Shown here piece by piece: positions 1 through 11,150 of a stretch of DNA of 64,000 nt (position 1 is its first letter; each line of letters begins with the position of its first letter). The stretch comes from Alentia gelatinosa (lineage: Eukaryota > Annelida > Polychaeta > Phyllodocida > Polynoidae), in NCBI GenBank assembly GCA_950022655.1, contig OX465587.1:32987716-33051715 (forward strand), in the 5' to 3' direction. A program made the translations under genes and the position numbers. The notes under the pieces are model-generated. The model did not search any database. It saw nothing but the letters and a program-made list of their open reading frames with translations, and was not told where the DNA came from.

Positions 1-1199
1 TCTTAATATAATTTTTTTTATTGTGTTTCTATGTGGGAAATATGCTGAGATATTACCCGAGATGTACTGTGTGTTAAACATTGATCTCAATGGCGTGAAA
101 AGTCGCTAAACCCTTTGAGCGTATCTGTGTGCACTGTACTGCTTTCGGGAATATAAACTGCTGAGCGATAAACCTGAGTAGCGCAGTGTCCGTTTTTGCG
201 GCCAGACGAACCCGTTACTACGTGGCGTGACGTCATCGCCGCTCCTGATGGTCATTACCCCTTACCCGCAACACAAAAGTAGGAGACAGATATGGGCGAA
301 TAAAATTTATTTGAATTTTATGAGGTCCATAAGAGAGAAGATATTAAATATGATATAATATCTTATTGATAATAATATACATATGTAGATATGTTATATT
401 ATATGATACATATTGGTAAATATGATATGAAGTACATATTTGTTAATATGATATAAGGTATACATAAGGCAGATGTGATACCGGATAAGGTAATACATAT
501 GGTGATATGTAGTAAAAGAATACATATTGATAATGGTACATGTATATGAGTATTATGCAATACATATATATGATTATACAATGTGTATAAAATAGCTCTA
601 CGAGAGTAGGAAGAGAAAGGTGAGGGTGGGTGGGAGAAAATTAGAGTGCGTGTGAGCGTAGTGAAGCGCAGGAAGAGAGTGAGAGAGAGTATCGGTGCAT
701 ACCGCGCCACGTGACCTAATGGTTCACGTGACTCGCACGAGGGGGCGCGCAGGGAGCGCAAGTAGGGAGGGAGTGCGCTAGGTGGGGCAATGACCGGTCC
801 TGACCCTACGGGCCATGAGCTACCAATTTTTGGGTGCATGGGGGGCGCCTTCTCTCGCGCGTTCATATAGTTTTTTCCTAGAGTTTAAGGTCTTCACCCC
901 ATGTGTTCCACCACTCTCCAAGCAGATATAGTTCGCTGTAGTTTCTGCTTGTGTCGCTAGTTTAAAGCGAGCGTGAGGGCTGGGGAAAATGTGGGGGGAG
1001 CAAGTTTGTAAAGTTGGCCGACACAGAGTTAGCGGTTAACGGTTTATCACAAAATGTTGCTTTCATATTAAAGCTAAGGTCCAACTCCAGATAGTTGGAT
1101 TCGAAATTCGCCAAGTGTTATCATAGACCCTTAAACTTAAATCCAAGAAGCGCAACTCCTATCTTATGATGTGACACTACGTGGACAGTTGCGCCATAA
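1..1199. other. Non-genic AT-rich flank
   Basis: I see no supportable gene here. Positions 300-590 are a degenerate AT-rich stretch with recurring GATATAATAT and ACATATTGATAAT words. Around 600-740 there is a GA-rich block with two CACGTGAC words (about 708 and 726). The ORFs that can be read through this stretch are low-complexity and match no family I know. A vaguely similar GGTGGGTGGG...CACGTGACC arrangement recurs near 11585-11655, so this may be a diverged dispersed repeat. Confidence 0.4.
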
Positions 1200-1491
1200 G
1201 TTGGTTGGCCTGCATTAACTAATATCCATAGTAATTTTCTAGAACGTCATTACCACGCTGTACAACTCATCGAAAGAGATGGTAATGCGCAATTAGTAGG
1301 GACCCAGGCATTTACGCCGAGTTCCGTACAAACTGTAGATAACCATCTCGTTCGGTGACTTGTACAGCATGGTTGGATGTTCAATATTTACAATATTCCC
1401 GAAATTGTAAAAGAAATCATTTATTTAATTTAGCTTAACCACCAATATCTTAATAAATGTGTATGCCAACATGGTCCGCAAGTTAGTGTCC
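1165..1491 (+). repeat. 324-bp tandem foldback repeat, copy 1
   Basis: This block resembles 10790-11080 across its length, and a further partial unit follows there. Subtracting the BEL insertion and one copy of its 5-bp target duplication gives a period of about 324 bp. Each unit contains a large imperfect inverted repeat: here the arms are about 1243-1301 and 1321-1382, around a short centre. The unit ends at the BEL target site. It codes for nothing recognisable. Confidence 0.65.
1487..1491. repeat. BEL target-site duplication, left copy (TGTCC)
   Basis: TGTCC directly precedes the TG of the left LTR and is repeated at 10737-10741 directly after the CA of the right LTR. Five bases is the usual duplication length for BEL/Pao integrases. 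Confidence 0.85.
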
Positions 1492-2506
1492 TGTAACGGC
1501 AGCCACCGGATCTTCAATGAAGTGTCCTGTGCGCAGCTCTGCCGTGGGTTTCTTTACTGTCAAAAGGGGGGTCAAGGGTCTCGACAGAAGACGCTGAAGA
1601 AAGTTTGTTGGAAAAGTTTGTCGTCTTCTTTATTTCCATTATTCTCCAGTACTCTCCGTGAAAACTATAAATCAAACCATATTACATATCTTAGGAAGGG
1701 TTAACAGTAGCTGTCATTTACATTTATAGCAAAAGTGACAGTAAACTATAATACTTCTAAATTAGACTCATAGTGATAGTGACAAAGTGCATTACTCCCA
1801 TAGAGGAACAGCTAACCCATAGTGGCAGACTACAGTACTCAGTCAAAATTACAGTAAACTCATAGTGACAAACTATGATACCTGAAATCACTGTAATATC
1901 TCAATAAAACTCTGAACTGACATGAAGAGGGGCTATGGCCACAGTTACAGCAAAGACAAAGAGAGTTCCAATACAACTTTCTACATGATTCAACCGCTAT
2001 AGTACTTGGCTTCATAATCTACATATAAACATGCATCAACTTATGTAAAAGTAACATCAAACATGTTCCTTGGATCTATATTGACATATATATCTAGTTA
2101 ACATACCTCCTTGGTCCCTTATTACTTGATTATTTCATCTTTTGCTGGAGAGGAACAGGAGCTACTCTCTCCTTTGTTTGGTTTTGGCTCCATGTGCTCA
2201 GAGGGAGCTACAGTATTTGGAAGGCACTTCCTGTATAAACAAAGTTGTAATCCTATCCCCTTTCCTTTATCAAACATTTGCAAAGGTACTATATCAAAAG
2301 ACAGGATTGATATCATCTTAGTTAGATACATATATAACTATAGCATGACATTATTCTTGAAGAAATGATGTCTAAACTCTAAAGGTATAATCAAAATAAC
2401 AAGCACTCCCTAGTCTCTGACACTAGATGGCAGCAGAAGTACTATTGGTTAGTTCCCACAGGAAACACAAGGTGGCAGCAGTCCCTATGGACTGTCTGTC
2501 TTTACA
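1492..2506 (-). repeat. BEL 3' LTR
   Basis: Direct repeat of 9737-10736, 1015 bp against 1000 bp. The difference is mainly one 15-bp segment near 1591-1620. On the element's strand it begins TGTAAAGACAG and ends CA. The short purine-rich stretch just inside it (2507-2520, read as GAGGAGCC on the minus strand) is the likely polypurine tract. Confidence 0.9.
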
Positions 2507-2702
2507 TGGCTCCTCAAAATTAGAATAATTTTTCTAAATATCAGTAAGTGGCAAGTATAGTCAGTCAATCTTAACGCTAATAATATCTCAAGATATTCAT
2601 AACTATGAAACTACATGTCTGATGGTTCACTCCAGATCCAAAACGAAGTAACCCCAAGGGAATAATATCTTACATTCCCCAAAATATGAAGCAATTTTTA
2701 TC

Positions 2703-5700
2703 TTAAGGCTCCTTGACGGGGATGCCCTTTTTTCCTGATCCTTCAACAAGCAGGACCAACTTCTGGATTGGGCGATCCAAATACGCCTGCTGTTTTCCAC
2801 TATTGCCAATGGCAACCTTTACTCTACGCACATGGTTGTCATCACTTGGGAGAGTTTTCTCTACTCGTCCCAGTTGCCATTGGTTCCTTGGTTGGTTGTC
2901 ATCCTTGATGATGACAACATCACCAACCAGTAGATCGCGTTGTGGGAGTATCCATTTCTGCCGTGGCTGCAGATTTTGAAGGAACTCCTTCCTCCAGCGA
3001 GACCAGAACTCATTAGCTAAGTGCTGGACTCTACGCCATCTTTTCCTGAGGTATATATCAGCTCGCTGAAACTCACCTGGGGGTGGCAAGACTATTCGAG
3101 ATTTTGCCGTCAAGAGGTGATTTGGCGTTAGAGGCGCAAGCGAGGTTGGATCATTGAGATTGTCCACTGTCAGTGGACAGCAGTTGACTATAGCAGCAGC
3201 TTCACACATGAGAGTTCTTAAAGACTCATCATCCAGCTGAGAACCAGCTTGGTGCATCAGTGATTCTAGTATGCTACGTACTGTTCGTATCTGGCGCTCC
3301 CAAACCCCGCCTGTGTGGCTGGCTGAAGCAGCATTCATCTTAAAGTGGCAGCTTTCTCTTGAAAGGACTTCTCGCACATGATCGTTGTTTATCTTCTTCA
3401 AGGCCTCCTTGAGTTCTTTATTGGCACCAACGAAGTTTGTGCCTTGGTCTGATCGCATGAGTGACACTGGACCACGGATTGATATGAATCTTCGCAGTGC
3501 ATTGATAAATGAATCAGTCTCGAGAGAATTTGATGTCTCAATGTGAATTGCGCGAGATGCTAAGCAGGTGAAAAGCACTCCATATCTTTTCAGTACCTTG
3601 CGACCCTCCTTGATGTACCAAGGGCCAAAGTAGTCAACACCACAATATGTGAATGGTGGTGCTGGATTCACTCTATCTGCAGGCAAATCTGCCATCTTTT
3701 GTTCCTGCACCTTGCATCGGAACTTCCTGCATTTGGTGCACTTTGATATGAGGCTTGAGACAACAGAGCTGCAACCCACTATCCAGAAGCCATTCGCTTG
3801 GATCTGATTGATGGTCAGACCACGGCCTTGGTGCTGAGTTTGTTGATGACAATGCCATATCACCAGATCTGTGATGTGATGCTGTCTAGGGAGAATCGCA
3901 GGATGCTTTAAATCCTGGGATATCTCTGCATTTCTTATCCGACCTCCCACACGCATTATGCCATCGCTGTCTAGGAAGGGATCTAAGCGGTAGATTGTGC
4001 TTGTGTTCTTTATGGCTATGTTGCGTTCATTGGCAAGCTTCCTGTCTGTGACACTCTCTCTAACTTTAAGTGCCTGAAGTGTCTTAACTTCGTCTTTGAA
4101 GTATTCTCCTTGAACTTGCCTGATTATTTCAAGCTCTGCCTTCCGAATTTCCTCTACAGTGACTGGCTGATAAGAAGGAATTTGTTGTTTTGAAGCTTGA
4201 GCATGCTTCACAGTCTGTGGCTTCTTTGTTCCATTGGGTTTTAGCTTGTCTTTGAACTTTAAACAGACAGCAACAGCTCTTTTTGCTCTGTGCCAATCTG
4301 AAATGTATTCTAGTCTTTTCAGGAGTTCTATTTTACCCAAGGAACCCTTGACATGCACAGAGAAGGTTTGTGCCTTCTTTACTTCTGGGTCATCAGTGCT
4401 GATCCTGAGATCAGCTGCATCTTTGTCGTTGACAGGGATTTCTTCCTTCCAGAGGAAATCCGGTCCAGTTAACCATTTGGACTGGTGAATCAGTTCCTCA
4501 ACAGTGAGACCTCTAGAGGCATCATCTGCCGGGTTTTCATGTGTTTTGACATGTCTCCATTGTGATGGGGTGCTGTGGTCTCTGATTTGTTGCACACGAT
4601 TTGCAACAAATACATGAAACCTTTGTGTATCATTAGCAATGTAGCCAAGAACTACCTTGCTGTCTGTCCAGAACACTTCAGCATTGACATGTAGTTCGAG
4701 TTCCTTTTGAAGGAGTTCACTAACCTTCACAGACACGAGTGCTGCAGTCAATTCCAAACGGGGAATGGTCACCGGTTTTAGAGGGGTAACTCTTGCCTTT
4801 CCCATTAGCAGTGAGCAATGTACCTTTGACCGGTCATCGATGAGACGCAAGTAAGAACACTGCCCATAACCATTTGTACTGGCATCAGAGAAATGGTGCA
4901 ATTCAACTGAGCGTTGCTTTCCAAAGCCATCTGGTTTAAAACACCTTTGGAGTCGGACCTTCTCTAGATTTGGTAGGTTACTTCTCCATCTAGCCCACTG
5001 TGATCTCAGTGCCTCTGGGACTGGACTATCCCAGTCAGTTTGATCTCTGCACATCTGCTGCAGTATTTGCTTTCCAGTTAGTATCACTGGTGCAATGAAA
5101 CCTAATGGATCATAAACGGAACACAGAGTGGACAGAACCCCATGTCTTGTCAATGGTTTGTCCATCAATGTTATTCTGAATTGGAATGTGTCAGACTCAA
5201 CACACCATTGAACCCCTAAGGCTCTTTCAACAGGAAGTGGATCTTGAAGGAGATCAAGCTCCTTCACTCCCTTTGCATGGTCTTCTGGTGGAATGCTCTC
5301 TAACACAGCCTTTGAGTTTGAAACAAACTTATGGAGCCTGAGTCCACCTTGCAAACAAAGTTCTTGACTTTCTTTTATCAGTGTGATGGCCTCTGCTTCT
5401 GTTGCAACAGACTTCAGTCCATCATCTACATAGAAGTTAGAGCGAACAAAGGTCGCTGCTTCTGGTCCGAATTCAGGCTCATTATCATTTGCGGTCTGTT
5501 TAAGACCAAAGTTCGCACAGCCAGGTGACGATGTAGCTCCAAATAGGTGCACTTTCATCCTGTATTCAACTGGCTGTTGTTCTGAGTTGCCTTCCTCCCA
5601 CCACAGAAATCGGAGGTAATTACGATGTTCCTCATTCACCATGAATTGGTGGAACATCTGCTCAATATCGCACATGAAGGCAACTGGTTGTTGGCGCATA

Positions 5701-6632
5701 CGTATCAGTACCCCAACCAAGGCATTTGTCAAGTCGGGCCCTTGCAGAAGGTGGTCATTTAGGGATTCACCTTTGTACCTTGCACTGCAGTCAAATACAA
5801 CTCGTATTTTCTCTGGCTTTTTGGGATGGTACACTCCATGGTGAGGTATATACCAGATGGAGCCATCCTGTTTCTCTAGGTCAGACACTGGCACCCTTTC
5901 AGCATGACCATTGTCTATGATACTCTGCATGAAACCAATGTAGTCTTTCTGGTACCCTTTGTCCCTTTTGAATCGGGCCGCCAGCTGTTTCAGACGATGA
6001 AGTGCGAGAGGTTTGTTGTTCGGGAGAATCACCCTGGATTCCTTTAATGGCAGGGGCATTTCATAATGCCCATTTTTTTTATGAATCCGTTCTCCAATTT
6101 TCTGGAGGAACCTTCTGTCATCATTAGAGAGAGCTGTCTCTCTATGAGTTTTCTTACTGAAATCAAGTTCCATCATTTTTGTCACCTGTGAGGGATTGAT
6201 AACCTCCTTGACCTTTGTCTGGAAAGATACCAAGACCTGATTAGGATGGTTACAATCTGCCTTTAATGAGAGTGACACTGGAACCTCACAGGTCATGACT
6301 CTATGGCTAACGCCAATGGAGTCATAGCAGTCTACCTGAGTTGGATCAACAATCCCTACAATTCCCCAACCTAGGTCTGTTCGCTGACCATAAGGTTCAT
6401 TGTTTGTAGGAGGGATGATATCCCTAGGTGCTAATGCACGGGGACAGTTGTATCCTATCAGTAAGCCAACTTCACAATCTGCCAGTGGCATAAGCTTGTC
6501 GGCAATCCCTTCAAGGTGCGGCCATTTTTTTGCCACTTCTGGTGTTGGGATGTGCGACCGGTTGGCAGGCATTATCCCTCTTGTGAAGGTCACAGGGAGA
6601 GGAAATTTTAGATCACTGTTATACCCTCTCAC
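2703..6632 (-). CDS. pol: BEL pol polyprotein (RT, RNase H, integrase)
   Basis: A 1309-codon open frame for the pol enzymes that copy element RNA to DNA and integrate it. From N to C: the end of the protease/linker region with the BEL-typical GLLIGYNCPRAL near residue 80; reverse transcriptase with FMCDIEQMF (metal-binding Asp, about residue 320) and the YVDD catalytic loop near 400; an RNase H region with HFSDAS (about 585); an integrase zinc region (HCHQQTQHQG...CTKC, about 930-975); the integrase core with Asp in CGVDYFG (about 997), Asp in RSDQGTNF (about 1057) and Glu in GVWERQIR (about 1110); and a DUF5641-like tail. The frame is intact throughout. It starts with GTG only because the frame changes at the junction with the upstream gag-protease frame, so the true polyprotein start lies upstream. 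Domain order and motifs make the family certain. Confidence 0.95.
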   Translation of the reverse strand: MRGYNSDLKFPLPVTFTRGIMPANRSHIPTPEVAKKWPHLEGIADKLMPLADCEVGLLIGYNCPRALAPRDIIPPTNNEPYGQRTDLGWGIVGIVDPTQVDCYDSIGVSHRVMTCEVPVSLSLKADCNHPNQVLVSFQTKVKEVINPSQVTKMMELDFSKKTHRETALSNDDRRFLQKIGERIHKKNGHYEMPLPLKESRVILPNNKPLALHRLKQLAARFKRDKGYQKDYIGFMQSIIDNGHAERVPVSDLEKQDGSIWYIPHHGVYHPKKPEKIRVVFDCSARYKGESLNDHLLQGPDLTNALVGVLIRMRQQPVAFMCDIEQMFHQFMVNEEHRNYLRFLWWEEGNSEQQPVEYRMKVHLFGATSSPGCANFGLKQTANDNEPEFGPEAATFVRSNFYVDDGLKSVATEAEAITLIKESQELCLQGGLRLHKFVSNSKAVLESIPPEDHAKGVKELDLLQDPLPVERALGVQWCVESDTFQFRITLMDKPLTRHGVLSTLCSVYDPLGFIAPVILTGKQILQQMCRDQTDWDSPVPEALRSQWARWRSNLPNLEKVRLQRCFKPDGFGKQRSVELHHFSDASTNGYGQCSYLRLIDDRSKVHCSLLMGKARVTPLKPVTIPRLELTAALVSVKVSELLQKELELHVNAEVFWTDSKVVLGYIANDTQRFHVFVANRVQQIRDHSTPSQWRHVKTHENPADDASRGLTVEELIHQSKWLTGPDFLWKEEIPVNDKDAADLRISTDDPEVKKAQTFSVHVKGSLGKIELLKRLEYISDWHRAKRAVAVCLKFKDKLKPNGTKKPQTVKHAQASKQQIPSYQPVTVEEIRKAELEIIRQVQGEYFKDEVKTLQALKVRESVTDRKLANERNIAIKNTSTIYRLDPFLDSDGIMRVGGRIRNAEISQDLKHPAILPRQHHITDLVIWHCHQQTQHQGRGLTINQIQANGFWIVGCSSVVSSLISKCTKCRKFRCKVQEQKMADLPADRVNPAPPFTYCGVDYFGPWYIKEGRKVLKRYGVLFTCLASRAIHIETSNSLETDSFINALRRFISIRGPVSLMRSDQGTNFVGANKELKEALKKINNDHVREVLSRESCHFKMNAASASHTGGVWERQIRTVRSILESLMHQAGSQLDDESLRTLMCEAAAIVNCCPLTVDNLNDPTSLAPLTPNHLLTAKSRIVLPPPGEFQRADIYLRKRWRRVQHLANEFWSRWRKEFLQNLQPRQKWILPQRDLLVGDVVIIKDDNQPRNQWQLGRVEKTLPSDDNHVRRVKVAIGNSGKQQAYLDRPIQKLVLLVEGSGKKGIPVKEP

Positions 6633-7432
6633 TAAAGCCCAGTTATTTTCCGACTATCAATTAACTGGTCCTTTGACAGCATTGTCGATAACGAGAGTTT
6701 GGCCTTAGGTCCATTTAGGTCTAGATCCACACATGTCGCTTCTAAGATAAAGGAAGTGTCCGACTGTGTGTCAAGTAGTGCATACACTAGCTTCTCTCTT
6801 TCTGGACTGTCACGATGAGAGACCAAAACAGGCACAATCATCGAACACTTGCTGTGTTGTCCTGTGTCATTAAGATGACTGACTCGAGACTCTCTGACAG
6901 TTCCAGCATCTTTCTGACTTTCAGGCTTATCTACTCTATCTTTCACTTGGCTATCTTTCTTCTCAGCCTTATTAAAGTGCCTCACATCACCATGTAGAGA
7001 TATGGGATGTTTCTTCTTGCAAGTTTTACAGGTTTTCTTCTGTTTGCAAGTACTTGATCTGTGCCCCTTTTCCAGACAACCATAACATAGACCATGGTCT
7101 CTGATAAGGATTTTCCTTTCCTGCATAGGCTTTCCCAGGAATACCCTGCAATTATCTAAATCATGTCCTGACCAACCTTCATGAAGAGGACATGACCGTT
7201 CAGCGTTCTGTTTTGTCTCTGTTGTTTCAGTAGAGAACGATTTAGCGCCAGGAGTACGTTTCCGGCCCTTAACACCAACAAATGAACGATCCTGTTCAGG
7301 TTGCTTATCTCCTTTCAAGGCCTGAAGTGAGGTCACTGGATCACATGCTATATTTGCTTCTCTTGCAACAAAGCTCATGAAGTCCTTGAAAGGTGGGAAC
7401 ATTGCTTTCTGTTCCATCGCATCTGCAACCAC
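6632..7432 (-). CDS. gag-pro: BEL gag C-terminus, zinc knuckles and protease
   Basis: The middle part of the BEL polyprotein. A cysteine-rich nucleic-acid-binding region reads CYGCLEKGHRSSTC then CKTCKKKHPISLH, followed by a charged linker. The aspartic protease follows with active-site motif LLDTQSDTSF near residue 218, the BEL variant of D-T/S-G. It is in the same frame as the upstream gag piece, separated only by the TAG at 7454-7456. It stops at 6632 within a protease segment (SRKITGL); pol continues in another frame directly across this point, so a one-base indel is the simplest explanation. BEL elements normally encode a single gag-pol frame. Confidence 0.88.
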   Translation of the reverse strand: MVADAMEQKAMFPPFKDFMSFVAREANIACDPVTSLQALKGDKQPEQDRSFVGVKGRKRTPGAKSFSTETTETKQNAERSCPLHEGWSGHDLDNCRVFLGKPMQERKILIRDHGLCYGCLEKGHRSSTCKQKKTCKTCKKKHPISLHGDVRHFNKAEKKDSQVKDRVDKPESQKDAGTVRESRVSHLNDTGQHSKCSMIVPVLVSHRDSPEREKLVYALLDTQSDTSFILEATCVDLDLNGPKAKLSLSTMLSKDQLIDSRKITGL

Positions 7433-7453
7433 TCTTGCCCAGTGAGTAACTAG

Positions 7454-8545
7454 CTAGTCAGGCAGCTTGGCAAGCAATTTCTTGTTCTCTCGCTCATCGT
7501 TTAGTACGTTTAGACTTCCGATTGTTTTCATAGCTGTATTACACTGCCTTAGAAAGTCTGCTAGTTTTCTTAAGGCAAAACCGTCTCTGGGAGCTATCCT
7601 TGGCCATGCATCTAGCTTATCTCTGAACGCATTGGCCACTATAAAGGAATCGCCATATCTCTTTTCAAGGAGATCCTTGGCTTCCTGAAAAGCCTCTTCT
7701 GTTGATAGAAGAAAGAAGCCCTCAATAGCTTCTTTTGCTGCACCTCCGAGGTACTTCTTCAGGTAATGGATCCTCTCAGAGAGTGGAATACCCTTTTGCT
7801 CAATTAGAGCCTCAAAGGAGCTCTTCCAACTCGGGTACTGTAGTGGATCACCTGAAAACGTACCAGGCTCTGGAGGAGGTAAACGGCCTAAGTTTACCTG
7901 GTCTGCAAGTGACTTTGCTAGGTCAAATAGCTGTCTTTGTGATGGCAGGTCTGTCAGTGCGTCACTGCAGATCTGAACTTCATCACTGTCACGAACCTGG
8001 GAAGCAAGTTGTCGGCCAGAATTAGGGACGAACGTGCTTGCGGCAGGATTTAGACGTTTTGAGGAACTGGCTGATACTAAACCAGTCTTCTTAGCGGGGA
8101 CAGGATTAGACCTATCCTCTTCAGCTTTTGGAGGAGAAGGCATAGTATTCATGGAAACCACAGGAAAAGTGACAACAGGATCTGAACACTTGTTCAGATA
8201 ATCTTGGACATAGTCATTCATGGCATCTGTGGGGAATTTGCATTCAGTATCACTACTAATGGATTCTTCCTGCTCCACAGTATTGATCGCATTGAGCTTG
8301 GCCTCAGCCATGTCAAGCTCTTTCAAGGTTTGCAACTTTTCTAGTTCTGCTTTCTTTTTAGTTTCCACGTCTAGATACTTTAGCTTCACCCTTAGTGAAG
8401 CTGCCTCCGATGCTACCTCTGCCTTTTTTGAGGCATTTGAAGCTCTTGAAGATCTAGAGCCCCGAGAAGATTTGCTTCTTCTCGACGAGGTCTCACTAAA
8501 CTCTGCTTTAATTTCAAGTGTACGCTGTGAGACTTGGCCCATCAT
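7454..8545 (-). pseudogene. gag: BEL gag, DUF1759-type capsid region
   Basis: A 363-codon stretch. A basic/serine-rich segment and a charged coiled-coil-like region (residues ~25-100) lead into the DUF1759-type gag core that starts near residue 228 with LPPPEPGTFSGDPLQYPSW and contains LGGAAKEAIEGF and LLEKRYGD. This core forms the BEL capsid. It is bounded by in-frame stops on both sides (TAA at 8636, TAG at 7454) while the frame itself continues, so the gene is one gag broken by two nonsense changes. The first ATG in the piece (8545) is probably internal. Confidence 0.88.
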
Positions 8546-8635
8546 CTTGTGGTGATCTGACTGTATGGACTCGAGTCTCTTGTACTGTTCCTCAAGTTCA
8601 TCCTCAGACAGAAGGTCAGAAAGTCCTTCATAGTC

Positions 8636-9031
8636 TTATGTCACCTTCTTTATGTCTTCTCCTAAGAGTCTGCGCTCACTCTTGAGGAGAGAAATATCCC
8701 GTGTATCGGTAGTCAGAGATTCCAAATGGCTCGCACGTTTACGCCATGCGATTACTGCTAACCTGAAACGCCGCTGAATTTGGGAAACTTGTTGTTTTAG
8801 ACCCTTTTCTGTAAGTTTTCTCTCTCTAAAACTGATACGTACCTTGTTGAAATCCTCGGAGTCATCCGCACCTGGATCTGCATGTGAACCATCAGACTTC
8901 TCTGAAATTTGAGATTTTTCACTTTTGCCTGTTAATTGTTCAACCTTACCTGAGTCACCATTTGATTTGATCTTACCCTGATCTTGCTCTGCTGCCCCTA
9001 GGGGAACCTGAGGTGACCCTTCTGAATCCAT
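8636..9031 (-). pseudogene. gag: BEL gag N-terminus
   Basis: This is the likely true start of the BEL gag. ATG at 9031 opens a 131-codon hydrophilic, acidic and lysine-rich segment with a basic helical end (RKLTEKGLKQQVSQIQRRF). It ends at a TAA (8636-8638) after which the same frame continues into the DUF1759 region. It has no domain I recognise. It is assigned to gag by frame continuity and by position just inside the ~700-bp 5' untranslated region (9032-9736). Confidence 0.75.
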
Positions 9032-9736
9032 TTTGATATATAAAGTATCACAATGGTTTTATGGATTGACATAAACTTTCTAGCATTTGCTAAGTTTGAC
9101 TCACAACAAAAAACTTTACCCTATTCATCCAAGAAACAGAAAATATACTCCTTTAGCACACTGTCATTTCAAAGGCTTGTCAGTCAGAACATATCCCAAA
9201 TAACTTATATAACAGTCAAGTGTTAGTCAAAGTTATTACTCAAATATAGAATACCATATAAATATTCTTTGTTAAACTACTGTTTACATTTACACTGCAG
9301 GATGACACACTTTGTCATATTTCACCCAAAACTTCAAAAATATCCTGTTAAAAGGAAGAATCACAATATTATTAATCTGTGACATTTAAGGGTGTAGTTA
9401 GGTTACATCAGTTAAACCCTGTGTGTATAAATAACACAAATTTCAGTTTCTTTGCAAACAGTTCTCTTAACACATCTAGTCACTGTGCCACTTGCTGTCT
9501 TGTCCATGTCGAGCCCCACGGGATCTGGATCCTGAGGCGCACTTGCTCTTCACGGAACCTTCAGCTATGCCTCATGCAACAGTTTACTGGTTGTGTGATG
9601 ACAGTTCATTCTTTGATGTGTCTGTCAGACTTGCTGTAGTTTGGTGTTGTATGGAACCTGCATCTGCTTGATGGAATTTGCTTGTAATATAATTCTTCTC
9701 ACGAGGAATGTTTTCAGAAAGGCAGGGAGTTTTCAC
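9032..9736 (-). other. BEL 5' untranslated leader
   Basis: This lies between the 5' LTR and the gag ATG on the minus strand and is AT-rich. Immediately inside the LTR it reads GTGAAAACTCCCTGCC on the element strand. That does not start with TGG, so a standard primer-binding site is not evident. Confidence 0.6.
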
Positions 9737-10736
9737 TGTAATGGCAGCCACTGGATCTTCAATGAAGTTTCCTGTGCGCAGCTCTGCCGTGGGTTTCTTT
9801 ACTGTCAAAAGGGGGGTCAAGGGTCTCGACAGAAGAGGCTGAAAAGTTTGTCGTCTTCTTTATTTCCATTATTCTCCAGTACTCTCCGTGAAAACTATAA
9901 ATCAAACCATATTACATATCTTAGGAAGGGTTAACAGTAGCTGTCATTTACATTTATAGCAAAAGTGACAGTAAACTATAATACTTCTAAATCAGACTCA
10001 TAGTGATAGTGACAAAGTGCATTACTCCCATAGAGGAACAGCTAACCCATAGTGGCAGACTACAGTACTCAGTCAAAATTACAGTAAACTCATAGTGACA
10101 AACTATGATACCTGAAATCACTGTAATATCTCAATAAAACTCTGAACTGACATGAAGAGGGGCTATGGCCACAGTTACAGCAAAGACAAAGAGAGTTCCA
10201 ATACAACTTTCTACATGATTCAACCACTATAGTACTTGGCTTCATAATCTACATATAAACATGCATCAACTCATGTAAAAGTAACATCAAACATGTTCCT
10301 TGGATCTATATTGACATATATATCTAGTTAACATACCTCCTTGGTCCCTTATTACTTGATTATTTCATCTTTTGCTGGAGAGGAACAGGAGCTACTCTCT
10401 CCTTTGTTTGGTTTTGGCTCCATGTGCTCAGAGGGAGCTACAGTATTTGGAAGGCACTTCCTGTATAAACAAAGTTGTAATCCTATCCCCTTTCCTTTAT
10501 CAAACATTTGCAAAGGTACTATATCAAAAGACAGGATTGATATCATCTTAGTTAGGTACATATATAACTATAGCATGACATTATTCTTGAAGAAATGATG
10601 TCTAAACTCTAAAGGTATAATCAAAATAACAAGCACTCCCTAGTCTCTGACACTAGATGGCAGCAGAAGTACTATTGGTTAGTTCCCACAGGAAACACAA
10701 GGTGGCAGCAGTCCCTATGGACTGTCTGTCTTTACA
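9737..10736 (-). repeat. BEL 5' LTR
   Basis: Pairs with 1492-2506. TG...CA ends are confirmed by the TGTCC duplication outside both LTRs. It lacks the 15-bp segment present in the other copy. Confidence 0.9.
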
Positions 10737-11150
10737 TGTCCCGTACATTATTTTAACGTTATGGCGATACTGTGCATACTTTCCGTAAATACGGCATGGG
10801 TATATATGGAGTAATTATATAGAACGTCCTGACCATGCTGTACTATTCACAGAATGAGATGGTAATTTACGGTTTGTATGGACTGAGGCGTTTATGCCGA
10901 GTTCCGTACAAACCGTAAATTATCATCGAGTTCTGTGACTTGTGCAAGCATGGTTGGACGTTATATATTTACTATATACCCAAAAATTTTAAAAAATCAT
11001 TAATTTAATTTTTAACAACCGTTATGTTAGTAAACGTGTATGGCAAGGTGGTCCGTATTTTAGTGTATGGACCAGCGGTCCGTACAGTATTTTTACGTCA
11101 TATGCTAAAACGGTGAGTATTTACAGTATATACGGCATGGGTATATAGTA
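10737..11150 (+). repeat. 324-bp tandem foldback repeat, copies 2 and partial 3
   Basis: It starts with the right copy of the TGTCC duplication and resumes the array interrupted by the BEL element. One full unit has inverted arms at about 10823-10881 and 10904-10962. The word CGGCATGGGTATATA recurs at about 10792 and 11135, marking the next partial unit. Confidence 0.65.

Larger units (their letters stand above)
1492..10736 (-). mobile_element. BEL/Pao LTR retrotransposon, near-complete
   Basis: A 9.2-kb element read on the minus strand. It has two ~1-kb direct LTRs with TG...CA ends, a 5-bp TGTCC target duplication, and the order gag, zinc knuckle, protease, RT, RNase H, integrase, DUF5641-like tail that defines BEL/Pao. 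By eye the LTRs differ at about eight positions plus one 15-bp indel, which points to a fairly recent insertion. The coding region is broken by two in-frame stops (TAA at 8636-8638, TAG at 7454-7456) and one frame change near 6630, so this copy is probably not autonomous. I could not recognise a canonical tRNA 3'-end primer site next to the 5' LTR (just below 9737). Confidence 0.93.

Noticed and set aside
399..866. 155-codon minus-strand frame at the window start
   Set aside because: Low-complexity Ile/Thr/Leu-rich sequence from AT-rich repeats; no motif.
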